Of a stretch of 64,000 nucleotides of DNA, positions 13,081 through 24,384 are shown piece after piece (the stretch's first letter is position 1; the number at the start of each line of letters is the position of its first letter). The stretch comes from Macrotrachela quadricornifera (Eukaryota > Rotifera > Eurotatoria > Philodinida > Philodinidae). The stretch is from NCBI GenBank assembly GCA_022393335.1, contig JAJEKB010019162.1, positions 19,823-83,822 on the forward strand, in the 5' to 3' direction. Below the pieces are notes generated by a model. The model was not told the DNA's origin. It did no database searches and saw nothing but the letters and a program-made list of their open reading frames with translations. The position numbers were made by a program, and so were the translations under genes.

Positions 13081-14022
13081 TGACTGATTTATATCTAAAA
13101 CTATTATACGGTTATTTCAATTCCAAACTAATAGTTGAGGTTGAGTTTGACCGGAGTTGAACTTGATTCATAGGCTCAATAAACGTCAGCAATCATATCC
13201 TAAAGTGTACCACTATACGAAAATATTTTTAGGTCGATGATACGGTTGCCCTGGTAAGCGGTGAACCGACGGACGAGCGACTCGCGATTCACTGTCTCCG
13301 TTTCAGTTTTAATCCTGATAGATCCTATTGAATCCTTACAGAATTTCCAATATCGTAAAATTATATCAGAGTCTTATATAACTCGCTAGAATTCACAAAT
13401 ATGTCAACCCCTTGAGTTTACTTTGCTTTCCTCATCGTATATCCGTAGGACTGATTCCCTCTTTTTTCGATAATTTTTCGGATCCTACTGGATCCGGTTG
13501 GATTATAGAATTCAGCAAGATCGGCTTTTTCCTTCTTATAAATGAGATTTTTCGAGAAAACATACTATTTTTAATGACATTATCCGGTTTCCTGAACTTC
13601 CCAAAATAAAATATGAGCAGACAGAAGACGACAAAATCGATTATATTATGGCCAAGTATGGTCATAATACGATAGTTTAAGGTGGTGTAAGAAAGAGATA
13701 CGACCGTATACGGCGTTGTAAGCGATCGTTTATGGAGTTACGCATCACTATTGGTTTCTCGAGATATGCCTCTATCATTTATAAAAAAAATCAGCTCATT
13801 TGCTCGGGTCATAATGAGATATTGAATTTACTTTCAATAACATAGCTGTAGAACTACTCTGTATATGTTACAGTTGCTTTCATACAGTTATTATTTGTAT
13901 TTGAAGATGACTTGATGACAAGTCGAAAGTTTACATATGGTTATTTCCGTGATCAAACAAATATGATCGTCGAACTAGCACATTTTACTCTGAGTTTATT
14001 ATCATTTCTATAGACTTAAAGC

Positions 14023-14370
14023 CAGAGTTAGAATCGGATCGGTTAAATTGGCGGGACCGACTGATCTTCGCTAGTTTACAGATCGAAAAAAATCGTCGTA
14101 GTACCCGTCAGGTTTTTGTCAGAAATGAATTTTACGACTTTTGAGGTATGCAACTTCTTCTTGGTTACATATATCGCAAGCAAGTTAAGTTATTTTATCA
14201 AAATATTAACTATAAAATCTGACTAAAACACAAAATACCGGACATTCATTGAAGTCTTTCTCTTTAACCAATAGTGAATAACCAAACAAACCGGTTAGTT
14301 TTTGCCAGTTTTTACCTGTCTGAAAAGTGTTTTGGACCGGCCGGGCACCGGTTGGATCGATCCATCTCTA
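14023..14370. mobile_element. hAT MITE, 348 bp, directly upstream of the C1 peptidase gene
   Basis: The left end is CAGAGTTAGAATCGGATCGG; the right end on the minus strand starts TAGAGATGGATCGATCCAAC. The flanks are CTTAAAGC (14015-14022) and CTTCAAGC (14371-14378), an 8 bp duplication with one mismatch. The interior has no coding capacity. Only 48 bp separate it from the first candidate ATG of the peptidase gene (14419), so it may supply or have displaced promoter sequence. Confidence 0.75.
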
Positions 14371-14418
14371 CTTCAAGCGTTATTGTCAAAAAACCATTTC
14401 TATTTTGAGTAATCTAAA

Positions 14419-17400
14419 ATGATTCCGAACACAAATACTGAACCTTTAAAAATCGAAAATGCACCTTTGTATTTTACGGCACAATAGAGTCGGCGGATAA
14501 TTTACAATTTTCTACCGTACGAACTGTTACAAATGACGAATTACCTCCATCAGTTGATTTGAGAGCAATGATATCGGCGGTGAAATCTCAAGGACATCTC
14601 AATGCAGAGTGAGTATTACAGAGATATTTGCTTTACATGTTCTTATTTCACTTTGCGAGCTTTTCCATTCTAGTATAGGCAACGCAGTCGCAGGTATAGT
14701 TTCGCTTTGCATATCACTCACTATATCACATATAATATTTTAGCTGCATTCGAGTTTTCCTTATTGAAGCTGACTGGAAAAAATACCGATGTTAGTCGTC
14801 TATTTATTTACTACAATAGCCGTATGCAAGACGGACAAAATGAAGATAACATGAATGATAGGGGTTCTTCTGTAGTGAGTGCCATTGCAGCGCTCAAACA
14901 GTTTGGTTGTTGCAAAGAAGAATTGTATCCATACGACCCTGCAAACGTAAACCAAAAGCCGCCTTCACATTGCTATTCACAAGCTATAAAATATCGTATA
15001 AAAGAAGCCATGAAGATACAAGTAGATTTAAATGAAATGAAAGGATGTCTAGCCGAAGGCTATCCATTTGTATTTGGTCTGCAGATATTCAAATCATTTT
15101 CTCAAGCTAACACCAATGGTGGACGTGTGTCGATGCCAGAATCAGAAAACCGACAGCAAGGTTGGCACGCAATGCTTGCCGTGGGATACACTGACTCAGA
15201 GCAATGTTTCATTGTTCGCAATTCATGGGGTGAAAGCTGGGTGAGTTTTTTACATATTTTCGTTAACATTCATTTACATTTCAAATGAGCATAAACTAAA
15301 GAGTTTTTCGAAACAACGTCGGCGAGTTTAAGAATGACAATGGTAATAGTCCATAATAACATTCAATGGAATGTCGTATTGTGACCATGTCTTATAAACG
15401 GCAACGTTAACCAGAAAAGCATGAAAACCGAAGTTTAAATATCCTAATGAATGGATCGAAAAGAATTCTAGTCTTAAGAATTACCATTTGCTCCATTTTT
15501 TCTTCGATTTGCCTGAGCTAATTGTTCATTAAAAAACATTCCGGGCTCAATCCACTACAAATCATTATATTTAATTCAGTAAACTAAAGTGATTCGTTTA
15601 TTTTGCATGCACCAGAATGGTCCAATGATACGTACTGCAAAATATAAAATACAATTTCTTCCAATTTTTTCATACTGTACTCCAAATTGGGAACGTTTAA
15701 TGTGATTTTCTCGAGAAATTCTATCATTCTTTTTGAGTAACTCGTTACACTAATGAGCAAGAAATTGAACTTGAATATTCTCTTTCTCGTAGAGAAGAGT
15801 TTTGCAAACATAAATTGTCTAATTGCTTGTGTGTCCGCACTTCAATGATTGGTCGAAGAAAAATGTAAAAATAAACCGAACTATTTTACATAAAACTTGA
15901 CCGAAGGGTAATTGGAGGTAGAGAGTCCGAATCTGTTGTTAGTTTTAATTAATTACCAACAAATTGTTAATATATTCCATACAGCTTAACCTGAAGGTTT
16001 TCTGAGGTGAAGATTTCGAATCTTCTATTCCTTTGATTGATTAATTAATCAATTATTCCTTCGACTGTAAGGAAGGTCATATGAAAAAAAAATAATTTAC
16101 ATGTTTGTCCACGTTAGGATCAAAGGTCGAAAAAAGCATCGATATGAAGATGAAAATCAAAACTAGATTTTTCAGATGCAGTTTTAGCCAATCAGGGTTT
16201 TTCGATATGGGACGTTCGGTCGATCAGCTTTTTTTCGGCTCTAGTTCGAGCCAATAAGAAATTTCCTGCGTCGGCCTTTCGACCAATGAGCTTGTTTCGT
16301 GCTAAAACAATCATAGCTAATCAGGAATTTAATAGTCGTTCATATAATTAAAGTTACTTTATCGCAGCGTACGGAAGTTAACGAGTGTTTTGTAATAAAC
16401 TTTGATACTCTACAATATTTTACGCACAGCTTCTAGAGGTCTTTGATGTCTTTCGCACTGATAAAGAACTATAGAAAAGCAGGTTTTTTGTATGCTGTCT
16501 TATTACTGGGAAAAGCCGGACTCAGCAAGTTAAGTGTATATGGATCATTCTCTTCGAAAATGTACGTGAGTTCCATAAAAGCTCCAACGACTGAGAAACT
16601 ACACTAAAATACGGAAATATGTAAGCGACTAGCCGTGAATAACCTCCGGAGAGGTGCCGACGAACGGTTAGTCATTGGCCTGAGAGGCTCAAGGAAGATG
16701 CGCATCAATCACCACTGAATCCTTAGAAATGTTGTCAACCGATAGAATTCGGTCATCGGATACAGTGTCTGAAACCGGCAGAAAATGTTAAACGTTTTCT
16801 CTATATTAACAGATGTTTTCAAGAAGGAAATGCGGCAAAGGCTTTAAGCATACTCACACCATGCATAAAAACTAGCAATCGGGAGTGGCGAACTGGAGGA
16901 ACGCTGCCGACCGACTGCAAGCTGTGTGTTACGGTCTACTCTAGGAAATCTCCACAAAAAAATCACAAGACCAAGTCTTATAAAAATTGATCGTCGCTAT
17001 TGATACTAATCAGTTGTTTGTATATGCAGGTACTTTAAGCGATGCTTCTCAAAATAGAAAACAGCAAGCACTAATAGATTACAACTGTTTCAGTCGAGGG
17101 CCAAGCGAGTTGTAGCAAGGAGCATTATTTATTCTTTGCGTTTGAAACATCTTTAGCACAATGACCGGATTTTGGAAAAACATGTTTTTTAGAAATCTTA
17201 TGTAACGGAAAATATTGACTGTTTAATTCTCGAAAATAATGGTATATATGTTCTCTTTCTCGTAGAGAAGAGTCTAGCAATCATGAATTGTCTGCTGGCT
17301 TGTGTATCTGCATATCGCTGATTAGTCTGAAAAAAATTAGAGAACGAAAGCAATCATTTTTCATCAAACTTCACCAAAGATAATCACGAATAGGGAGTCT

Positions 17401-18858
17401 AAATCCGAGGTCAGTTTTAATTAATTAATTATTAATATTTTCTAAGAAACCTTGATCAAAGATAACTGAGAGTGAGAAATCCGGATCCGAATTCAGTCTT
17501 AATTTTCGTCTAGAAAAATTGATCGAAGACTATTGGAGGCAAAAAACCAAAACCTATGGTTAGTTTATATTAATAATATGGCAAGAGTAATGCGTAGTAA
17601 GATTTATGAAATTCTTCTTATGAAAGAAAGTCTTCAAGTCTAAGACATCGGCAATAGTTGAATATGATTTTTTGAAAGAGTACAAATAAATAGCTAGTTG
17701 ACAGTCCAGAAAGATCATTCCTACGAGACAGAATGAGTGAGTCCGCAGACGAGCGTTACTTGTAATTTAAAGTCATCCAGTTGAAATTCGAGATTTCTCA
17801 AAAATTCTATTAGGAATAAGGCCGTGTTTACAAGATCTTCCAACTTTATATTATTTAGGGCATACTAAAAGTAATGATGTCAATATCTTATTTTCTTAGT
17901 AGAAGACCTAAACAAATTTTCTTTTCTCATATAGTGGTAGAGAACAAGATGCTCTTTTTTTCTGTAGTGTTTGATCACTGTTCAACTAGTATCATAATAA
18001 TAGTTTTCGATAAAAACTATTTTTATATACCGCTTTACTAATATTTCAGATAGATAAAATGACTCAGCTTTGTATCTTTTACATTTCAATTTTCGATCAC
18101 TTCAGAGGTTGTATCAGAGAACATAATTATAACATAAAATGCATCGTGAAAAGCTCTACAATTTCTATAGAGCAGATTGTTTTAGATCTGTAATAAACAA
18201 AAAAAATCTCGTTGTATGGAAAAATATGACTTGTTTGAGGGTGGCAGGACAGGAATTTGCTTTTCTTGAAAACAAAAAATACACGATTCACATAAACGGT
18301 CTCGTGCAGATTGTAGAGCTTTTCACGCTGCATTTTATGGTATAATTATGTTCTTTCATACAACCTATGAAGTGATCAAAAACGGAAATGTGAAAGATGC
18401 AAAGCTTAGCCACTTAATCTATCTGAAATATTAGTAAAGTGGTACATAAAAGCAGTTTTTATCGGAATTTATTATTATGATACTAGTTGAACAGTGATCA
18501 AACATTACAGAAAAATAGAGCATCTTGTTCTCTACCACTATATGAGAAAAGAAAATTTGTTTAGGTCTTCTACTAAGAAAATAAGATATTGACGTCATTA
18601 CTTTTGGTATGCCCTAAGTGGTATCGTCGAAACCAGGTGATAAAATACAACATCAGATCAAAACCTGTAGTCACATATTGACAATTGATAATAACCGTTA
18701 AAAGTTCTTACTTTTATATGCCTCGTTTTCTTGATGTGAACAAGATGTTTATTTTCTTTTAGGGCGATCACGGTTACTGTTACATTCCTTATTCTTATAT
18801 GTGTGATCCAAAATTTTGTACCAGTTTATACGCAATCAAAACTATCTTGATTGAATAG
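14419..18858 (+). CDS. C1-family (papain-like) cysteine peptidase homologue, four visible exons, Cys to Asp at the active site
   Basis: Spliced exons: about 14419/14439-14608, 14674-14693 (20 bp), 14744-15240 and 18763-18858, all joined with GT..AG and kept phases. The mature start is ELPPSVDLR. The active-site block reads KSQGHLNADIGNAVAAAFEF, where relatives have QG.LGSCTANA, so Asp stands at the nucleophilic Cys. The catalytic His (GWHAMLAVGYTD) and Asn (VRNSWGESWGDHGYCYIP) remain. Exon 4 ends ...AIKTILIE-stop. The start is unresolved: ATG 14419 opens a plausible N-terminus ending LYFTAQ-stop at 14485, in another frame from the peptidase exon, so there is either a frameshift or a missed exon. 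It is either a pseudoenzyme or a young pseudogene. The third intron (3522 bp) is loaded with mobile elements. Confidence 0.8.
16627..16673 (+). other. GC-rich structured hairpin, copy 1
   Basis: Outer stem GACTAGCCGT pairs with ACGGTTAGTC (one G-U). The inner stem is ACCTC/GAGGT with loop CGGA. Internal-loop strands are GAAT on the left and GCCGACGA on the right. See copies at 16875, 62765 and 63097: loops are kept while stem sequence changes. Confidence 0.6.
16875..16918 (+). other. GC-rich structured hairpin, copy 2 (divergent)
   Basis: Outer stem GCAATCG pairs with CGACTGC (one mismatch). The inner stem is GCG/CGC around AACTGGAGGAA. Internal-loop strands are GGAGT and GCCGAC. This is the most divergent of the four copies. 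Confidence 0.45.
17251..17763 (+). mobile_element. Helentron-like element, short form (~513 bp)
   Basis: 5' end TTCTCTTTCTCGTAGAGAAG; three internal units (near 17371, 17452 and 17520, each a GATCAAAGATAA/ACCAAAGATAA..AATCCG..TTAGTTT variant); 3' end CTACGAGACAGAATGAGTGA then GACGAGCGTTACTTGT. The subterminal inverted repeat (TCTCGTAG against CTACGAGA) lies inside both ends. Confidence 0.65.
17855..18617. mobile_element. Foldback element, ~308 bp arms, in the peptidase intron
   Basis: Arms 17855-18162 and 18311-18617 are inverted copies with scattered mismatches, spacer ~148 bp. Ends are TTAGGGCATAC / GTATGCCCTAA. Reading frames at 18127-18345 on both strands are by-products of the palindrome. 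No transposase. Confidence 0.8.
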
Positions 18859-19950
18859 CATCATCCAATATCTTCACCGGACAACAAATTAGAACACAAT
18901 AAGAAATTTAAAGAACTAATTAAGCTTTGAAACTAACTATTTTTATTAACCTTTTATTCACTCATATACATTTTACAATCGAATAAACTATTCTCATATA
19001 AGCATTCTCTGTTGCTGATCTGTTATTTAAAGGAATTGAACTATCTGCACCAAGCACAACTGAAATAAAAATAGAATTTAAGTTGATAAAACAATAAAGT
19101 TTTTTCAATTGTTTTTTACTGAAATACTTTGAAAGTAGTGGTTAAAAATTACATTGACACAAAGTCAATGTAAAGCATTGGTAATAAATTGCAATTAGTA
19201 ATAATCTCACCTCTCTAAATGCTCATTAGATAAGGTTCTACCTCTGCGCAAGAATACGTGATCATATTTTTGCATGTTCTTCTAAATATCATCCGATGAA
19301 AAATAAAATCAGTGAGTCAATAAGTGACAAGCAGTAGGTGATTGGTTACGAAATTTGAAAATGATATTCATTGTTTTGAATAATTTTTATACAAGATTCG
19401 TCGTGTTCTCGACGAATTACATCTACTGCCCACTTACTTTTATTTCAACAGAAAGATAATAAAAATAAATCCGAGAAGAGCTCGATTGGTTGATTATTTA
19501 TTGACGTACAAATTATAATAGACTAAAAGCGACGATCTCACTGAAACAGTTTTCTTGGTCATCATTTTAAAAAGACAGACATGTAATGTTTGAAACTTCA
19601 GTTCAATTATTCAATTGTTTCAACTATTATTTTAACGTGAGTTACGGTGGAAATCGTGACTGGAGGGCACAGCAGTATGTGAGAGTGAGGATGGAAAGAA
19701 TAATAGGATAACTGAATGATTGAATAATTGAAAATTTGAATAGGTGAATTCAACTTTCAAGTTTGACACTACTGATATTACAATATGGCTCAATTGCTAT
19801 TCTTACTGTATCAGAAGCTGATGTTGTTGTCCTAATGGACAAACGAGAACGAACAATAGAAAAACATATTCTGTTTTTTTTTAAATATGATTAATTTTTA
19901 ATTAGAAGTCGATCAATATTTTCATAATCCATGTTCAGATGAATAATGAT
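18859..19950. other. No gene recognised
   Basis: AT-rich sequence after the peptidase stop. The 3' UTR presumably lies in the first part. There is no convincing coding frame or clear repeat. Confidence 0.4.
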
Positions 19951-20305
19951 AATCTCGTTTAGTAAGTTCTATAAAAATTAATAAATTGTTTGCTTGATTG
20001 ATTGTATGTCTGCAGAGGGTTAAAAAAACATAAGGTCTGATCGAAGGATAATCGTGGTTGAGGAATTCAAATATGAGGTCAGTTTTTTAAAATTTTTTTA
20101 TGGATCAATTTTTTCAAATAAACGACCAGTTTTTAACAAAAAGCATTTGGTTTTAAAATGTTTGATCGAAGGCAGTTGGGATCGAGAGACTTGAATCTGA
20201 CTTTGAGTTTTTTAGTTTTATAAATGAATAACTCGACGGTAGTTTAGAAACACGATTTCTACGAGAAAGAGCTGAGCGAGTCTTTAGACGAGTGTTACTT
20301 GTTAA
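19951..20305 (+). mobile_element. Helentron-like element, 5' end degraded
   Basis: Recognised by AAATTGTTTGCTTGATTGAT with GTCTGCAGAGGGT near 20012, internal units at about 20037 and 20163, and a well kept 3' end CTACGAGAAAGAGCTGAGCG..GACGAGTGTTACTTGT ending near 20305. The expected 5' hairpin is not recognisable. Confidence 0.6.
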
Positions 20306-20621
20306 AATAATAATTAAAGATAAATGCAGACTTTAGCTTCGTCGATCGTTTCGTATTGTTTATTTAAAAAAATAAACCACAATGTTACAAAAAGAAAAAA
20401 AAATGAATAAAAGATTGGTTTCGTAATGATCAACAAGTAATGCAAATAAATTTATGAATTTTGTTGAAGTGTTGAAAGAAGAAAAAAGTCAAATTCACCC
20501 TCATTCCTCTTATTCGTACCCTACCGACAGGTTGTTTTTTTCTCTTTCTACTTAACTTCTTGTCAAACGATTATTTTTTCCTTTGAGAGTTTTCTTTCGA
20601 TTCTCCCTTTTTTTCTGAGGC

Positions 20622-20858
20622 ATGATCTCCTCTGTTCCAATGTCTGATCCATCAAATGGCCCTGGTGTTGGTGTTGGTGTTGGTTTAACTACAAATGGTT
20701 GTTCAACTGTTAATAAAGAATTAGTTCATTATGTTCATCCGCCATCATCAGTAAATTTAAACCTCGATACTGAAAAGATGCCGTCCCATCGCCGCCCACT
20801 TACTACCGATGATTCAGATAATGATTTTCTTCCAATGACTACATTAAAACCTCTTTAA
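20622..20858 (+). CDS. Hypothetical 78-residue reading frame, 3' end supplied by a pogo insertion
   Basis: The ATG follows a pyrimidine-rich stretch (CTTTCGATTCTCCCTTTTTT). The product is Ser/Pro/Gly-rich with a VGVGVG run, then LTTDDSDNDFLPMT, and has no transmembrane segment. Its composition looks like the disordered N-terminal exon of a larger protein. The pogo-like element starts at 20842, so the last codons and the stop come from transposon sequence. Directly after the far TA (21665) the original frame would also stop soon. Not recognised by family; it could be a stranded exon. Confidence 0.35.
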   Translation: MISSVPMSDPSNGPGVGVGVGLTTNGCSTVNKELVHYVHPPSSVNLNLDTEKMPSHRRPLTTDDSDNDFLPMTTLKPL

Positions 20859-21662
20859 TGTAAACTCCCTCGGGACCGAAAAAAAGTGTGCACTATAGAG
20901 AGTTAATACATTACATGGCATGAAATGAAAGAAATCTTAAAATATTTACTTCTTCCTTAATAGTAGATAAACACTCGAGTATCCGTTGTGAAATGTTATC
21001 CATACTCTAAATTTCTCCAACCAATCAATAGACGCATAGAGTTTTCCTAAATTATCACCTAAAGCTTCAGATAGTTCACGAGCTTTTTCTCGTAAAATAT
21101 GTCGAGATATTGATATATTTTTAGCATGTTGTTAGACAAACCATTCATAGAAATATTCATTTAATTTTTTTTTAATTCACATTCCGAAATTGTCATTTGA
21201 GTTGTTGATTTTGATTTGTTCCATAGTCATGTAAATATTCTGTCTTTTTCTTCAAGATGTTTGACACAGAACCAAGTGAAATATGATACTTTTTGAATAA
21301 AGCTCGTTGATATAAACTACTACCATCTTTATTATAAAAAATAACTGTTTTTTTGCAAGATTGAATCATGTCTTGAAGTCAGATGCAGTTCGAATGTACA
21401 GCCTTCGGACTATATAGAAAAATGCCCTTACTTTCAGTGCAAACGAAATAGATATGACAGAAAATAGAAACATATAAAAAAAAACTTTATAGATATGTTC
21501 ATATTTGAGAGGTTATAATATCGGACGGGATCGGAAAAAAGCGTTCACTGTTCAGAATAAAGAGGTGTTCATAATAGAGACGTGTATTTACAGCAAAAGT
21601 CACTCCGTCGGACCTAAGATCGTTCATAAAAAAGAAGGTGTTCACTAAGAGAGGTTTTACTG
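20842..21662 (-). mobile_element. pogo/Tigger-like element with transposase HTH remnant
   Basis: Ends: CATTAAAACCTCTTTAATG at 20842 and, on the minus strand from 21662, CAGTAAAACCTCTCTTAGTG. Both are bordered by TA (20840-41 and 21663-64), the target site of the Tc1/mariner superfamily. The minus strand carries decayed CENP-B-type DNA-binding domains: ALFKKYHISLGSVSNILKKK and, after frameshifts and stops, REKARELSEALGDNLGKLYA then WLEKF. The DDE catalytic domain is absent, so it is a deletion derivative. Length is 821 bp. Confidence 0.8.
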
Positions 21663-21664
21663 TA

Positions 21665-24380
21665 TCCGATAATTCTATATCATTGCTTGTCTTTCTCAAT
21701 GTCATATCTTTTCCTTTTTTCTTGCTTTTCGTTCTGATATATATGTTTACGTCAGTTTATTTTGAAGATATGTAATAAAAGAGATTGCGTGAGGAACGCA
21801 CGAACCTCGATATACATATATACACATCTGATGTTCGTCCGGTACGGACGCTAACAGTGCCCAAAGATATCGAGAAGGAAAAGGCAAACGTGGATACAAT
21901 TCAAGAAAATCCAGTATGATCTTTCATTTTCTATACAGGATATTCTTCTATCCAAATCCAGTTGGTGTTCAAGCTTGTTAGGTGGCAATCTCAGCATCTG
22001 TATTTTCTTATGTATATCTTTTTGTCGTTTTTTATTCGGTATTTTTCTTTCATTTCACTATTGACTCATATATTTGAAATTGCGTCTTTTTTGCCAAACT
22101 CTCATCACAGTCAATTAGTCTCTCGTTATAACAGATAGAGCTCGGCAAGTACTTGTATCAAAGAATAAACTATCAATGATTGAAATACGGAATAGTTACC
22201 GCGAAAGCGTTAAATGAGACTACAAAAAACGTTGAGATTCACCTTACTGATCTCCGGCAGATCGATTTCGGGCTGTTTTACATAGCATAATATAGAATTG
22301 TTCATGTTTCGGAAATCTTTATACAGTTTTTCAGGTTTGAGTCAAGCGAAACCTATGAGCCGACGCGTTACTTGTATTTACGAGTACGACATTTATTTAT
22401 TATTTAACTTCGACTTTGTCGATTGCTAAAAAGCAAAATGTGACAATAGCATATTGATTTGCACTTTCGACACACAAGCCAATGAATTTTTCACTCGAGT
22501 ATCGCGACAAAGACGAACGTATCCGAAACTTTGAATAGACATCTGCTTTACAGGACAAAAGCGCATAAGAAGAGCAAATGTCCACGTTTCAGATTCGAAG
22601 ATCACAGCCTTAAATATTGAAATTATAACACATTGAAACTGATAACATTAGCAGTAAGTATGGTATGTTGATGTGAGACGGTTAAAATAAAATTCAAACG
22701 TTATGGTAGACTTATTAATCCCAAGTTATTGACTTTAAGGGGGGGGGGGGGTGTACTCACCCTAACGTACCCTGAAACTTCATCAGTTTGTAGAGCATAC
22801 CCTCAATGGTATGTGTGTGTAATAGAAAAAAAAGATATCAAATTTTGGCTGAGTTATTAATTAATTAAGGTTTAAATTTATTAAGATTTTTGGGGTCAAG
22901 AAGGGATTTTTAAAAATTTTCTAGTTTTTCATAGGAATGTTATTTTCGGTTAATTCTAGTTTAGTTTTATAGCAAATCGTTTGTAGTTATGATTTCATGT
23001 AAAAAGAGTTAAAAAAAACTTTTCTAAGTATCTTTTAATTATTAATTAGGCCTAATTAGTGCTAATTAATAATAGGGTGATAGAAAAAAATAACTTTTTT
23101 CAGGGTCAGAACAAAACAAAACGAGTCGTATGATACATCATTCGATAGAGTTTTTCAAGCTCTATCGATTGCACGAGTTAGTTTCTCTCCACTTTTAACT
23201 TTTCATTTTAAAAAAATCAATTTTCAATGATCTGTACCCTAAAAAATTCACTATTTCTCAATATATCACGAAGAAGCTCGCTAATATCGAAAAAAAAAGA
23301 ACACACCAAGGAGCTTTCTTGTATGTAGAACGTTCTTATAATGGCATATTTTATGTCTCATTTGATCTTAATTAGTAATAGCAACAGTAACCAAGTGATA
23401 TTCTTTTATTCATGAGTAATAAGTTCAGAGAAAAACCTCATTCATTAAAGGAACCAGGTCCATCGCAGCATTTTTGAGTTTATGGCCTTTTTCATTTCAA
23501 ATTCAATTTTAAAATCAAAAGCCACAGCAACTTGTTCCAACCAATCCGATTCTTACCTGCTGCTACCTATCCTCATCTGATCGTCCCTATTCTCGCATAT
23601 TTTCGCCAAGTTTCACCTGGTATCACTTTAGTGTCCCCGGAGAGTGGAACTAGCTCGTCTAGGTCCTAAAACCTCATCTAACCTCTTCACCCAAGCTCAC
23701 CCTCACTTCTCCTACTCTTCCACTCACACGTTCAAATTAGAAGACTCTTTAGACTCCGATTTCAGCTTGAAATCAACTGTCCTTTTTTCTTGATAATTTT
23801 AGATTGAAATTAAATAGACCATTGTATGGTATTTCTAGAAGTGTGTAATTCTTTGTATTCTTTTTTATTCATATAATGCATCAAATCATAGAACATCATT
23901 GTATGAAATATGAAATTAGAAACAAGAAAATTAATCAATTAATATATTTTTTAAGAAAGAACAATACTTTTAAAATGTGATAAAAATATTACTTCATACT
24001 GGTACCAACAATTACCTTATATGGATGATACGTATCCAAAATAGTATTTAGTCGTTTGCAAACACTTTGGCATGACCAGAGAATTTGTTTTGGTTCGAGG
24101 TTATCCAGAATCTGATAAACCAGTTCGACGGATAACGTATGCAGGGTAAGATTCCTCATCGCAGACATTGATATTGTTATGTGTAATATGAAAATATTTC
24201 AGTGAAATGTGTGCTCTTTCAGATTCTGCGTTATCTTTTAAATACTCTGTTGTGTATGATGTGTCGTTGAATTTTTTGTGACGGTGTAATTTCTTATTTT
24301 TCTATGTAACTATAAAGGTGCGATAAGAGCGATATAAAACAAATTTTGAGAGAAGCAGTCACATGTCATTTAAAAAAGAT
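21665..24380. other. No gene recognised; G-run and a solo Helentron-like 3' end
   Basis: A run of twelve G lies at about 22740-22751. A GCGTTACTTGT end preceded by GAGCCGAC occurs at about 22345-22375 and looks like a solo 3' terminus of the Helentron-like family. A C/T-rich tract lies at 23640-23760. No supported gene. Confidence 0.4.
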
Positions 24381-24384
24381 GCAA

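Larger units (their letters stand above)
15778..17132 (+). mobile_element. Helentron-like element, long form, degenerate 3' end
   Basis: It starts with the family hairpin TTCTCTTTCTCGTAGAGAAG, followed by AAATTGTCTAATTGCTTGTG. Internal units of the type TTGACCGAAGGGTAATTGGA occur at about 15898 and 15988. Two GC-rich hairpins lie at 16627 and 16875. A degraded 3' end (CAGTCGAGGGCCAAGCGAG) lies near 17090, matching a solo end at 57962. It sits wholly in the last intron of the peptidase gene. Treating these parts as one element is an inference from the same part order at 60407-63324. Confidence 0.5.

Noticed and set aside
18127..18345. Similar 68-residue frames on both strands
   Set aside because: The similarity is the palindrome read from both sides.
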